Positions 35,110 through 44,369 of a stretch of 64,000 nt of DNA are shown piece by piece; the first letter of the stretch is position 1; each line of letters opens with the position of its first letter. A model generated the notes under the pieces. That model was not told the DNA's origin. It saw only the letters and a program-made list of their open reading frames with translations, and did no database searches. A program made the position numbers and the translations under genes. The stretch comes from an uncultured Granulosicoccaceae bacterium (GTDB lineage Bacteria; Pseudomonadota; Gammaproteobacteria; Granulosicoccales; Granulosicoccaceae). The stretch lies in NCBI GenBank assembly GCA_938041955.1, contig CALISD010000001.1, positions 1 to 64,000 of the forward strand, in the 5' to 3' direction.

Positions 35110-35790
35110 ATGAATCAAAACAACTGTTCGGAAGCACCTAAGATTGCTGTTTTTGATCTTGATGGTACGATTACCTATCGGGATACTTACGTTGATTTTT
35201 TGCTCTTTTGCCTTAAGAAGAGGCCAATTCGTATCCTGCGCGGCGCAGCTCTGGTTGGATATTACTGTACTTATAAGCTTGGCTTAAGATCCAATCATTG
35301 GCTAAAAGCCAGGTTTCTCGGTACGGTGGCTGGTGGATTAGGTGGTGTACGTTTAGAAACGTTGTGTCAGGAATTTAGTGCGCAAACTGTTCAAAATAAT
35401 TTTAAGCCAAAGGCATTGGAAGAACTGAAAAGCCTGAAGGGGCAGGGTTATGTGCTTGTACTTGCAACCGCAAGCTTTGAGTTCTATGTGACTCTTCTAT
35501 TCAAGGCCCTGGACATGGATCATCTGCTCTGCACGAAAGCGCAGTTTGATAACACTGGTGGTATCACGGGTAAATTGGACGGCAAAAACTGTATAGGTCT
35601 TGAGAAAGCGAAGCAAGTTGAAAACCTGCTTACTTCTTTTCAATGGCAGCATGTCGACAGAGCTTATTCAGACGATAAAGTCGATTTACCACTTTTTAAA
35701 ATGGCAGCTGTCGCATTAGTGGTTGATCCGAAACCGGCAACCGAGTTGGTTGCCGGAGATGAGGGCTATGAAGTTCTCAATTGGCGCTAG
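35110..35790 (+). CDS. HAD-IB family phosphatase
   Basis: 226 residues with all HAD motifs: DLDGT (Asp16, Asp18), LATAS as motif II, a Lys in motif III and YSDDKVDLP as motif IV. The helical cap at 30-110 is of the SerB-like IB type. It follows the DprE2-like gene by 19 bp. Because the HAD domain fused to the UbiA protein looks inactive, this enzyme is a good candidate to remove the 5-phosphate from polyprenyl-phosphoryl-5-phosphoribose. Serine or another phosphate ester as substrate is not excluded. Confidence 0.85.
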   Translation: MNQNNCSEAPKIAVFDLDGTITYRDTYVDFLLFCLKKRPIRILRGAALVGYYCTYKLGLRSNHWLKARFLGTVAGGLGGVRLETLCQEFSAQTVQNNFKPKALEELKSLKGQGYVLVLATASFEFYVTLLFKALDMDHLLCTKAQFDNTGGITGKLDGKNCIGLEKAKQVENLLTSFQWQHVDRAYSDDKVDLPLFKMAAVALVVDPKPATELVAGDEGYEVLNWR

Positions 35791-35793
35791 TGC

Positions 35794-38109
35794 TTAGGCC
35801 GCAATATTCTCTTTTTTAGCCTTTTTATTTGGTTTTGGCTCTTGTTGCACAGGTTTCGATACGCTGTCTGCATAGCCGTAGTAGTCATAGTATCCCTGAT
35901 AGTCCATCTCGCCGCCATAGGATGCCAGTTTCTTCAGGTTGACCTGGGTGACGATAGCGCCTGCGACGTTTATTCCTGAATCACGCATACGCTTGACTCC
36001 TCGAGCTGCTACTTGCATCGGGGTGGAGTTGGCTTTTACGGTATAGAGTACGGCGTCTGCAAACTGACCTAGAAGCAGGGCATCACTGACAGCCTGTACC
36101 GGTGCGCTGTCAATGATAATTCGATCATAGCGTTTACGCATATGTTCTAAAAGTTCAGCGAATCGCTTCGATGACAGTAGATCCAGAGGGCGCGCAGGAA
36201 TTGAACCTGCAGGAATAACATCTAGATTGCCAACGACTTTCAGTTTGATGCACTCTGCGAACTTTGCGTCTCCGGCGAGCAGTTGAGCCAGCCCGTTTGA
36301 ATCTTTAAAGTTAAATGCGCGATGTAGGCTTGGTCGTCGTAGATCACACTCTATGAGTAAAACTCTTTCAACATTAGATAGAGAGTGTGCAAGATGGCTG
36401 GCGAGAGTAGATTTTCCCTCTGAAGGCAGGGCAGAGGTGACCATGATCACCTTGTGAGGGGTTTGTAGATCCTCAAGGCAGATGCTGGTTCTGATGGTTC
36501 GAATGCTCTCCTCAAATGCATGTTTGTCTTCTTCCAGGGAGCCTGGAACCAGCGCTGTTGATCCGTTTTTCTGTAAAGTCTGTTTTGATACCAGGGGTAT
36601 TATGCCGAGCATACGAGCACCAAGCTTTGATTCTACGTCTTCAGTGCTTGTGATCGTTTGGTTGGTTGACTCTTTCAGAATCGCTAACGCAATTGAAGCA
36701 GCTGCGGACAGTAGCAGCGTGAGCAAGGTGATTAGCGATTTTTTAGGTTTTACGGCACCTAGTGGAGCTTCAGCATATTCTGCGATTTGAGCGTTGGTTG
36801 TACCCATGCTTTCTGCTTCATCTACCTCACGGCTGCGAGTGTAGAAGGTGTTGTAAAGCTCCTCGTTGAGTGCAACTTCGCGCTCAAGGTGGATAAGCTC
36901 GAGTTGCGAACGGCCGTTTTTCTGAAGTTCTTTTTTTCCTTCATTGAGTGTGTCTTGTAGTGAAGTGACACTTTGCTCTGCAAGAATATAGTCTTTCTCG
37001 ATGGAGTCGACAATGTTGTTGATTTGGCTGTTGAGGTTGCTTCGTGCAGTAATTAGTCTTGAATTTGCATCAATTACCTCCGGATGTTTCTGGCCATAGC
37101 GATTCAATAACTTGTCCAGAAGAAACTGGCTTTCCTGCACTTCGATCTTAAATCGACGCACCATTTCGTTTGAATCTACAAACGGTAAGCCTAAAAGAGC
37201 GTTGGTGCCTTTTGCTTTTGTCTTCGAGACTTCGTCATAAAGTATTTTTGTGTAAGCCATATTACTTTCAGCATCCAACAACTTGTTTGTCAGAATGCCG
37301 ATTTCCTGTTCGCTCAGGCGGCTATTGTTTCCCTGGATGTTGATCAGGCCATTGGCTTCCTGATATGAAAGTAGCTTGTTCTGTGATTCTTCAAGCCTTA
37401 CTTTCAATTGAGTGAGTCGTTCGTTTAACCAGGTAGTCGCTTTCTCACTCATCTCCACTCTTGAGTCGAGGTAGCTGAGAATATATGTGTCGGCGATCTT
37501 ATTGGCGACTCTGGCAGCAAATACTGGATCCTTGGATTCAAAGCTAATACGTACCATCTTGGTATTTTTAACTGGCGTGATCGACGTATTTGCCAGGAAT
37601 CGGTTAACCACCAATTGGTGTTCAATTGGATCTGCTTCTAATTCGTTTAGGTTGAGCGCTGCCCGCGAACCGGTAATTTCAATCGGTGTGCTGTCGTTTT
37701 TTTCAACTGTCGCGACACTCTTATCCTCCGGAGAACTGAGCTCCGGATGATCATACAAGCCCATTTCCTGCACAACTCGCTTGGCCAGTTTTCTTGATCG
37801 AAGCACTTCGAATTGGGTTTGATGATATTCGCGGTTGTTTGTGTCGATCCCAATCAATTCGTCCAAATTCATTGGCATGGTCTGCTGAGTTTCTATAAGC
37901 AGGGTTGAGGTGGCTCTGTAAATCGGAGTCATGCCCGACACAATAAAGGCAGCTAAGCCGGTCAGGACAGCAGTAGTAACAAGAATCGGCCAGCGGTGCT
38001 TGCGGAGAATTTTTGCATACTCTCTCAAATCGATGGCGTCTTCATTATGCATTCGCTCGCCATTCGCGAATTTATCTTCTGAGCGTGGCTCAATCGCCGT
38101 GGTAGACAT
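35794..38109 (-). CDS. wzc: Wzc-like polysaccharide co-polymerase and tyrosine autokinase
   Basis: 771 residues. An N-terminal Wzz domain spans two membrane helices (about residues 50 and 440), with a long periplasmic coiled coil between (about 200-420). The cytoplasmic BY-kinase domain has Walker A SALPSEGKST and Walker B-type IIIDSAPVQAVSDALL, then a C-terminal tyrosine cluster (YGGEMDYQGYYDYYGY). It controls polymer length and export with Wza, by cycles of autophosphorylation. I used ATG 38109, with AGGA six bases upstream, rather than 38133. Its stop is 3 bp from that of the convergent HAD gene. Confidence 0.93.
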   Translation of the reverse strand: MSTTAIEPRSEDKFANGERMHNEDAIDLREYAKILRKHRWPILVTTAVLTGLAAFIVSGMTPIYRATSTLLIETQQTMPMNLDELIGIDTNNREYHQTQFEVLRSRKLAKRVVQEMGLYDHPELSSPEDKSVATVEKNDSTPIEITGSRAALNLNELEADPIEHQLVVNRFLANTSITPVKNTKMVRISFESKDPVFAARVANKIADTYILSYLDSRVEMSEKATTWLNERLTQLKVRLEESQNKLLSYQEANGLINIQGNNSRLSEQEIGILTNKLLDAESNMAYTKILYDEVSKTKAKGTNALLGLPFVDSNEMVRRFKIEVQESQFLLDKLLNRYGQKHPEVIDANSRLITARSNLNSQINNIVDSIEKDYILAEQSVTSLQDTLNEGKKELQKNGRSQLELIHLEREVALNEELYNTFYTRSREVDEAESMGTTNAQIAEYAEAPLGAVKPKKSLITLLTLLLSAAASIALAILKESTNQTITSTEDVESKLGARMLGIIPLVSKQTLQKNGSTALVPGSLEEDKHAFEESIRTIRTSICLEDLQTPHKVIMVTSALPSEGKSTLASHLAHSLSNVERVLLIECDLRRPSLHRAFNFKDSNGLAQLLAGDAKFAECIKLKVVGNLDVIPAGSIPARPLDLLSSKRFAELLEHMRKRYDRIIIDSAPVQAVSDALLLGQFADAVLYTVKANSTPMQVAARGVKRMRDSGINVAGAIVTQVNLKKLASYGGEMDYQGYYDYYGYADSVSKPVQQEPKPNKKAKKENIAA

Positions 38110-38330
38110 AAGTTTCCTAACTGTGCTTTGCAACCGATTGTTCGGTTAAGGTAAGACGGATTCTGTTATTAATACTGCTCCAATATTTATAGTTGATATC
38201 GCTGAAATTGCTGACAGATTATCGGCACAGCAATGTGCGGGAAGATTCCTAATTTGCGTGCAATCTTTGCTTGCGCCTTCAAGTACCGCTGCTACTTTTG
38301 TAGTGTGTATTTACCTGGTTAGTGCTGTAG

Positions 38331-39473
38331 ATGATTGCCTTGCGGAAGTTGTTATTTGTGCTACCTGCCTTTGTGGCCGGTATTGTCTCGTTTGGTGTGT
38401 TGGCGTCTGTCAACTCCGTTGCGGACGGGGGCATTTCCGGTGATGCAGAAAAAATTCAATTGCAAAGCCTGATTTCTAACCATGCCAATACTGTGTGGGT
38501 CAATTTGAATCACTCATACAGCCGCCGTACGGGCAGCGAGATTCAACTTTCAGCCAGTCCCGTGATTGAGTCTCATCAATTTGCAAACACAGATGTGGTT
38601 GAACTTCCGTTGCATGATGCGATTGATGCGTGTGACAGAGGCGAGTTAAATATTCTGCCGTTAAATAGACTGTTTCCCGGCGAAATATCGTATCTTCATA
38701 ATTTCGTTCCGAACGGCGTACAGCCGTGCTCATTGGGGCATTCGATTTGGGCGACGGTGGTTGCCTATAAGAAGCATGGATTCAACACTGATTCTTCACC
38801 TGAGCTGATCCAGGACTTTTTTAATACGGATGCTTACCCGGGTAAACGTGCGATGAAAAAGTCCCCGCAGGCACTCGTCGAGTGGGCGTTGCTGGATAAC
38901 GGTTATCCGAGTAATCAAATATATTCTGTTATGGCCTTGCAGCAGGCATGGGAGCAGATCGAAAGCTCACTGACGAAAATATCGTCAGATATTGTCTGGG
39001 TCGAGACTGATCTGGAGGCACTTGAGCTGCTTGACAGTGGTTCTGTGGTTTTTGCAGCGGTATCGAGCCAAAATGTTGTCCGTAAAATCGTATCTCAAAC
39101 AGACATTGGAAGTGATCGATATGGCGTCATATGGAATGGTGCTATCGCGCATATGAGTATGCTCGGGATACCGAAAGAATCAGCGGCCGATGATGCGATG
39201 GATTTGTTGCGTTATATTATCGATCCGACCAGAAACGTACAAATGTCGACTGCCTATGGATATGCTCCAGTTCAAATCGATCAGACTGCTTTTATAGAGG
39301 ATAGATTCCTACGGGCATTGCCAGTGGGTGCGCAACTTGACAACCTGGTTTGGGGGAACAGCAAGTGGTGGCGGGAGGAAGGGGCTGAAATGGAAGTCCG
39401 GTTCTTCGATTTCGTTAATCGAACGACACATGCTGATACTGCGATATTAGTGACTGAATTAGTAGGTAGTTAG
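38331..39473 (+). CDS. PotD-like periplasmic solute-binding protein, orphan
   Basis: 380 residues with a signal peptide (LRKLLFVLPAFVAGIVSFGVLA). The fold resembles polyamine-type binding proteins (PotD/PotF): IWATVVAYKKHGF, DAYPGKRAMKKSPQALVEWALLDNG, and the C-terminal PVGAQLDNLVWGNSKWWREEG. No ABC ATPase or permease gene is adjacent, unlike the pot operons. The first lobe looks shorter than usual. It lies divergently beside wzc. It may feed a transporter encoded elsewhere or act as a sensor. The ligand is not known. Confidence 0.72.
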   Translation: MIALRKLLFVLPAFVAGIVSFGVLASVNSVADGGISGDAEKIQLQSLISNHANTVWVNLNHSYSRRTGSEIQLSASPVIESHQFANTDVVELPLHDAIDACDRGELNILPLNRLFPGEISYLHNFVPNGVQPCSLGHSIWATVVAYKKHGFNTDSSPELIQDFFNTDAYPGKRAMKKSPQALVEWALLDNGYPSNQIYSVMALQQAWEQIESSLTKISSDIVWVETDLEALELLDSGSVVFAAVSSQNVVRKIVSQTDIGSDRYGVIWNGAIAHMSMLGIPKESAADDAMDLLRYIIDPTRNVQMSTAYGYAPVQIDQTAFIEDRFLRALPVGAQLDNLVWGNSKWWREEGAEMEVRFFDFVNRTTHADTAILVTELVGS

Positions 39474-39492
39474 CAACCATCGGTGTTGTCGG

Positions 39493-40482
39493 TTAGCTAC
39501 ACGGAAAAATAATACACTCATCAATAAACTTTATTAACTCTTGATGTACGGTTGATCGGCATTGCTCTTCAGTGGCTTCGCCAAACGAAACCTGTGAATC
39601 ATGTTCCGTCAGTGGCAGTGCGAATAATTTTTCTTCAGGGTATAGCGTGACCATTTTCTTGAAAAATGGCTTCGGTAACCGAAACGCTCCGTAACTCACT
39701 GAATGAACGGTATTTGGGTCTATAGAGTCAAAAATAGTGGTAAATAGGCCCCGATAATCTGCCTCAAGTGTTTTTGAATGCACAATAGGGTCAAACCGAA
39801 GCCCGATTTTCCAGCCGTGATTTTGCAGCTTCTTCATTGCGAGCACTCGTTTTTTTATTGACGGTACGCGATGTTCGAGTGATTGGGAGATATTCTCAGG
39901 AGTAAAGCTAAAAGCTATGACGCAGTTTTCGATTGGCGGTTGTGTGAGAAGTTCACGTATTTGTGTGCTTTTAGTGCGAATTTCAAGGTTCGCACCTGGC
40001 ATTCGGGAAAATCTATCCAGCGCATATCGCATGAAACCCGTTACCGGTTCAAATGCGAGACTGTCACAGTCATAGCCTGAAAAGAACCAGGCGTCGTCGC
40101 CATTGGTTGCTTTCGCTGTGGACTCTATTTGATCGAAGTAGTCTTCATAGTTAACAAACACCACGTAATTGGCAGATCGATACATGCCCTGTAGAAAACA
40201 GTAGCGACAATCGTAAACGCAATTAAGCATATGTGAGAAATAATAGTTGTGTGATCCGCCGATGCCATAGTCAGGTGGAGTAGGCAGAACATACCCTTTG
40301 TGTTTGTGTGCCAGTATTAAAGAGGGTTGCTGTTTCTGAAGTCTGAAGTTCTGTGAATTGCTGTTGAATACACTATTGTATTTTTCACAATCGATTTGCG
40401 TAGCGCTTGGAAAACGCTCACAAATTTCACGGGTTCTCGGATGATCACGCACACTCTCTTCAATGTATATTGTTTGTATCAT
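39493..40482 (-). CDS. Spore-photoproduct-lyase-like radical SAM protein
   Basis: 329 residues with the radical SAM cluster motif Cys88-x3-Cys92-x2-Cys95 in LNCVYDCRYCFLQG. This is the SplB-type spacing and context, and it is followed by SANYVVFVNYEDYF, as in SPL family proteins. True SPL repairs the 5-thyminyl-dihydrothymine lesion. Non-sporulating bacteria carry relatives of unknown function. The start overlaps the stop of the nucleosidase-like gene (ATGA), so the two products are made together. Repair of DNA or modification of a nucleoside are both open. Confidence 0.82.
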   Translation of the reverse strand: MIQTIYIEESVRDHPRTREICERFPSATQIDCEKYNSVFNSNSQNFRLQKQQPSLILAHKHKGYVLPTPPDYGIGGSHNYYFSHMLNCVYDCRYCFLQGMYRSANYVVFVNYEDYFDQIESTAKATNGDDAWFFSGYDCDSLAFEPVTGFMRYALDRFSRMPGANLEIRTKSTQIRELLTQPPIENCVIAFSFTPENISQSLEHRVPSIKKRVLAMKKLQNHGWKIGLRFDPIVHSKTLEADYRGLFTTIFDSIDPNTVHSVSYGAFRLPKPFFKKMVTLYPEEKLFALPLTEHDSQVSFGEATEEQCRSTVHQELIKFIDECIIFPCS

Positions 40483-41297
40483 AGAGAGTAACTCACGCTG
40501 TCAACTGAATGCGTCAGCCATCGCAAAGCTTCTTTTGTTGATTTCAGCTGATTTAGATCTGCGGGTATTGCGGTCATTGGTGAATGGAGAACGCTGTAGC
40601 GTTGTAGTAGTCGCTCAAGAATTATTTTTTGTGACACGCTGAAGTTCCATCTCTGTAAAAATTCGCTGACTATGCTGATATCTACTGGTTTCAGATTGGT
40701 GGCCAGAGTTTGCAGGTGATCTATAAATTGGACGATTGACGGTATGTTTTGCGCAATAACATGAGATGCAAGCTTAGCGTCGATGTTCGAGAATGGTTGT
40801 TCTGCATTGTCTGACACCACCTTGATGCATTGCACCAGCTCGGCGTATGAATACATTCTTGCAGTTTCAACAAAACCACTGCCTTCCATGTCATGGAGTT
40901 GATCGGGAATGTAGTCATCAAGTGGTTTATCAACCGTTGTTAAATTAGCAGACGGCAGTGGCGGTGATATTTGAGGTGGGTACCAGACCTTTTCACTGCC
41001 GAAATCATTGATTTTGTGCGCACAGAATATTGATCCGATATGCGCATCGCAGTGCCCTGCGATACCAACGTTTAACCAGCATACAGATTTATTACGACCA
41101 GGGCTCGCTGAAGCATAGTCAGACTGGGCCGCCAGCCATGAAGTTATAGCGGCCGCTCTGCACTTGCCGATCCCTGTAATCACCAATGATGTGGTGTCTT
41201 TGGTGTAGAGCGGGAATGTCGCCGAAACGTGTTTCAGATGTAAGGCAGTGATGAGAGATTCAGCCTCAGCCTTTGTTGCTACAACTACATTTAGCAC
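40479..41297 (-). CDS. Nucleoside phosphorylase/nucleosidase-like protein
   Basis: 272 residues of the PNP/MTA-nucleosidase superfamily. VITGIGKCRAAA, LNVGIAGHCDAHIGSIF, the ribose-binding DMEGSG and the catalytic Asp in VSDN are all kept, so it is probably active. It is shorter on C-terminal similarity and no specific family name fits well. It overlaps the SPL-like gene by four bases and the GT2 gene by seven. It should cleave or phosphorolyse the glycosidic bond of a nucleoside. Substrate unknown; 5'-deoxyadenosine or SAH-derived products are natural guesses given the radical SAM partner. Confidence 0.75.
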   Translation of the reverse strand: MLNVVVATKAEAESLITALHLKHVSATFPLYTKDTTSLVITGIGKCRAAAITSWLAAQSDYASASPGRNKSVCWLNVGIAGHCDAHIGSIFCAHKINDFGSEKVWYPPQISPPLPSANLTTVDKPLDDYIPDQLHDMEGSGFVETARMYSYAELVQCIKVVSDNAEQPFSNIDAKLASHVIAQNIPSIVQFIDHLQTLATNLKPVDISIVSEFLQRWNFSVSQKIILERLLQRYSVLHSPMTAIPADLNQLKSTKEALRWLTHSVDSVSYSL

Positions 41298-42196
41298 AGT
41301 GGAATCTCGGGCTTTGGAGATTGTGTATTTGTCCCAACTGAACTGCTCATGGCTTCCTCAGGCTGAGGAATATCATATCTATTGAGAGTGGCATGACATT
41401 CATCAATGAGTGAAATGTTCGAATGTTTGACGGCGCCCTTTAACAATATATGAATTTTTTTTCCCAGCATGCTGAGTGTCTTTTGACGCTTGTTGCTGTT
41501 AAGTGAATTATCGTCCAGCAATTTTTTCAGAGCCTGAATTCTGAATCTGTCCATTCCCCAGTATTTTCTGGATAACTGATCTTCGTGCCCGCCGTATTTA
41601 ATCAACAAGGGATGATCCAGATAGTGAACCTGGTGAATTGCGCATATTCTCAGCCAGAGATCATAGTCCTCACAAGCTGGGAGTGATTCATCGAATAATC
41701 CCACACGGTCGAGCAGTTGCTTTTTTATTAGCACAGACGAAGGCGAGATAGCGCACATCGGAAGGCAGTTTTCAAAAATATCGCCGCCTGTTTTTTTATG
41801 TTTATTCATTTGGTTCACTCGAACGCCGTTGCGGATCCAAATTTCATCGGTGTGGCACAGTACGCAATCGGTGTTGTTGTCAATGACATCCAACTGCTGT
41901 TTGAGCTTGTCTGGCAGCCATTCATCGTCGGAATCAAGCAGGGCTATCCAGTCTCCCTGTGTCTTAGAGATGCCGGTATTGCGAGCGGCGCTAACGCCTG
42001 CGTTGGGCTGCACATACAATGAAACACTATTTGCATATTTCGCCTGTAGTTGCTCTGCGGTGCCGTCAGTGGAACCATCGTCCACTACGATAACTTCTGC
42101 CGCTGCACGGGTTTGATGCAAAACAGAATCTATTGCCCGACACACGGTGCTCAGTCGATTAAATGTTGGGATAACTACGGAAACGCTGGCTGTCAT
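41291..42196 (-). CDS. GT2 family glycosyltransferase
   Basis: 301-residue GT-A enzyme. The N-terminus VSVVIPTFNRLSTVCRAIDSVLHQT, VDDGSTDGT, the DxD-like LLDSDDEW and the CEDYDLWLR acceptor segment are all characteristic of GT2. It is the first gene of the overlapping three-gene reverse operon with nucleosidase-like and SPL-like genes. It could be a late addition to the EPS machinery, but its coupling to those two genes is not explained by a known pathway. Donor unknown. Confidence 0.85.
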   Translation of the reverse strand: MTASVSVVIPTFNRLSTVCRAIDSVLHQTRAAAEVIVVDDGSTDGTAEQLQAKYANSVSLYVQPNAGVSAARNTGISKTQGDWIALLDSDDEWLPDKLKQQLDVIDNNTDCVLCHTDEIWIRNGVRVNQMNKHKKTGGDIFENCLPMCAISPSSVLIKKQLLDRVGLFDESLPACEDYDLWLRICAIHQVHYLDHPLLIKYGGHEDQLSRKYWGMDRFRIQALKKLLDDNSLNSNKRQKTLSMLGKKIHILLKGAVKHSNISLIDECHATLNRYDIPQPEEAMSSSVGTNTQSPKPEIPLC

Positions 42197-42379
42197 CTCT
42201 TAGTAGGCCAGGAATTTGTAAAGAAAAGTGGCATGATTGCGCTTCGCGGTTGAATAGTCTGGTTTTGGCTGGGTGTAACTTGTGTAGCGGTAAAAGTGCC
42301 CATATTACCTGTAAAAGTTATGTGCTGCCGTGGGTTAATGCGGCGGGATATCGGGTCTGTTTGTGGTTACACTATTCAA

Positions 42380-43327
42380 ATGAAATTTAAAGACTACTAC
42401 AAAGTACTTGGCGTTACCGATTCTGCAAGCCAGGATGAGATCAAGCGCGCCTATCGAAAAAAAGCGCGTCAGTTTCACCCTGACGTCAGCAAGGAGACTG
42501 ATGCTGAAGAGAAATTCAAATCAGTGAATGAAGCCTATGAGGTGCTGCGTGATGAAAAACGCCGCGCGGAATTTGACCAGCTGAAGAAGCATGGTTTTAA
42601 AGGCGGAGACGACTTTCGTCGCCCGCCCGAATGGCAGGGTGATTGGAAGTTTAATTCCGCCGGCGGGCAACGCGGGTCTGCAGATTTCAGTGATTTCTTC
42701 GAATCACTATTTGGCGGCGCTGGCGGTGGCTCAAATGATCCTTTTACAAGGGGCCGGCAAGGGCCGGCTGGTCGTCATTCGAAAGGTGATGACATTCGCC
42801 TGAGCGTGCGTGTTTCATTAGAAAACGCGTACCAGGGCGGCAAGACGAAAATAAAAGTGCCAGCGGCGAGTGGCTATCCAGAAAAAGTACTGAGTGTAAA
42901 TATTCCTGCTGGAGTGATTGATGGTCAGCAGCTTCGTCTTCGCGGGCAGGGTAGGCCGGGTGCGACGAATGGTGATTTGATCCTGACGATCAAATTAAAG
43001 TCACATGAGCTTTTTGAAGTCGACGGCGCAAACATTACTTTGAATCTGCCAGTAACACCGAGTGAGTCGGTCGAAGGAACCCGGCTTCACGTGCCGACGC
43101 TTGCTGGCAGAGTGAGTGTTAAAATCCCACCAGGCACGACCAGTGGAACAAGACTCCGGATCAGAGGACGTGGCTTGCCGGCTGAAACTGTAGGGGATCA
43201 GTTTGTTGTAGTGCAAATCGCACTACCGGAAAAGCTCAGTGATGGCGATAGAAGTGCACTCAAAGCACTGGAGTCAAAGTGGGATTACCATCCTCGAGCA
43301 CACTTCGAAACTTTTGATAAAGTGTAG
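42380..43327 (+). CDS. cbpA: CbpA-like DnaJ co-chaperone
   Basis: 315 residues. A J domain with the HPD motif (FHPDVSKE) covers the first 70 residues, then a Gly/Phe-rich linker and the two-part C-terminal substrate domain. There is no zinc finger, which fits CbpA rather than DnaJ. CbpA stimulates DnaK and in E. coli also binds DNA. The frame is open to 42296, but ATG 42380 gives the exact family N-terminus. It is transcribed divergently from the GT2 operon. Confidence 0.88.
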   Translation: MKFKDYYKVLGVTDSASQDEIKRAYRKKARQFHPDVSKETDAEEKFKSVNEAYEVLRDEKRRAEFDQLKKHGFKGGDDFRRPPEWQGDWKFNSAGGQRGSADFSDFFESLFGGAGGGSNDPFTRGRQGPAGRHSKGDDIRLSVRVSLENAYQGGKTKIKVPAASGYPEKVLSVNIPAGVIDGQQLRLRGQGRPGATNGDLILTIKLKSHELFEVDGANITLNLPVTPSESVEGTRLHVPTLAGRVSVKIPPGTTSGTRLRIRGRGLPAETVGDQFVVVQIALPEKLSDGDRSALKALESKWDYHPRAHFETFDKV

Positions 43328-43330
43328 AGC

Positions 43331-43359
43331 AGGTTGCCTGCTTAGCGCTAAGGCAACCT
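43331..43359. terminator. Hairpin between convergent cbpA and UXS genes
   Basis: A perfect 9-bp stem AGGTTGCCT/AGGCAACCT encloses an 11-base loop between two convergent genes. The loop overlaps an inner palindrome, CTTAGCGCTAAG. There is no T-tract, so it is a probable but not classical bidirectional terminator. Confidence 0.5.
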
Positions 43360-43373
43360 ACTGATCAACAGTT

Positions 43374-44333
43374 TTAGACTAGAGTCTCGAAGTAGCTGAT
43401 GGTTTTCTTCAAGCCTTCTTCCAGTTGGATATTCGGTTCCCAATCCAGGAGTTTTCGGGTATTGGTGATTTCCGGCTGGCGCTGTTGTGGGTCGTCTTTA
43501 GGTAGCGGCTTTGTTATCAACTCAGACTTTGAATTGGTCAGGCGGATAACATTTTCGGCCAATTCTTTGATGGTGAACTCATTCGGGTTACCGAGGTTGA
43601 TAGGGCCTGTGGCAGTCGAATCATCAAGATCCATGAACTTCACAAACCCATTGACTAAATCGTCAACGTAGCAGAATGAACGTGATTGCGAACCATCACC
43701 GTAGATAGTGATGGGATCGCCGCGTAGTGCCTGCATGATAAAGTTAGAGACTACCCGACCATCTTCGGGATGCATTCGCGGGCCGTAAGTATTGAATATT
43801 CGAACCACCCGGATATCGATGTTTTCCTGACGATGAAAGTCAAAAAACAGGGTTTCTGCGCAGCGTTTACCTTCGTCGTAACAAGATCGCACGCCAATCG
43901 GGTTTACATTGCCCCAGTAGTCTTCGGTTTGCGGGTGAACGGTTGGATCGCCATACACCTCACTGGTAGATGCTTGTAGAATTTTGCACTGCAGGTGCTT
44001 TGCAAGTTCCAGCATATTGATCGCACCCATTACTGAAGTTTTAATGGTGTGGATGGGGTTGTGTTGATAGTGAATCGGCGATGCGGGGCAGGCCAGGTTG
44101 TAAATCTCATCGACCTCAACCTGCAGAGGGTTGGTGATATCGTGGCGAATAAATTCGTAGTATGGGTTGTCCTTGAACGATGCAATGTTGTCTTTGGTGC
44201 CAGTAAACAAGCTATCGGCACAGATCACTTCGTGACCATCGTTAAGCAACTTTTCTGTCAGGTGTGAGCCGAGAAAGCCGGCTCCACCTGTGATCAATAC
44301 GCGCTTTCTTGAACTGTAATTATTTAAAGACAT
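43374..44333 (-). CDS. uxs: UDP-glucuronate decarboxylase (UDP-xylose synthase)
   Basis: 319-residue extended SDR that matches UXS closely: [45 protein letters not shown], the YDEGK active site and [21 protein letters not shown] (in part). It converts UDP-glucuronate to UDP-xylose in the cytoplasm. No UDP-glucose 6-dehydrogenase of the Ugd type is visible in the window; the dehydrogenase at 23512 looks specific for N-acetyl sugars. The second epimerase gene lies 36 bp upstream in the same operon. Confidence 0.93.
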   Translation of the reverse strand: MSLNNYSSRKRVLITGGAGFLGSHLTEKLLNDGHEVICADSLFTGTKDNIASFKDNPYYEFIRHDITNPLQVEVDEIYNLACPASPIHYQHNPIHTIKTSVMGAINMLELAKHLQCKILQASTSEVYGDPTVHPQTEDYWGNVNPIGVRSCYDEGKRCAETLFFDFHRQENIDIRVVRIFNTYGPRMHPEDGRVVSNFIMQALRGDPITIYGDGSQSRSFCYVDDLVNGFVKFMDLDDSTATGPINLGNPNEFTIKELAENVIRLTNSKSELITKPLPKDDPQQRQPEITNTRKLLDWEPNIQLEEGLKKTISYFETLV

Positions 44334-44369
44334 AGTTTATTTACTGAATCTATATTGACTTGTTAAGTG

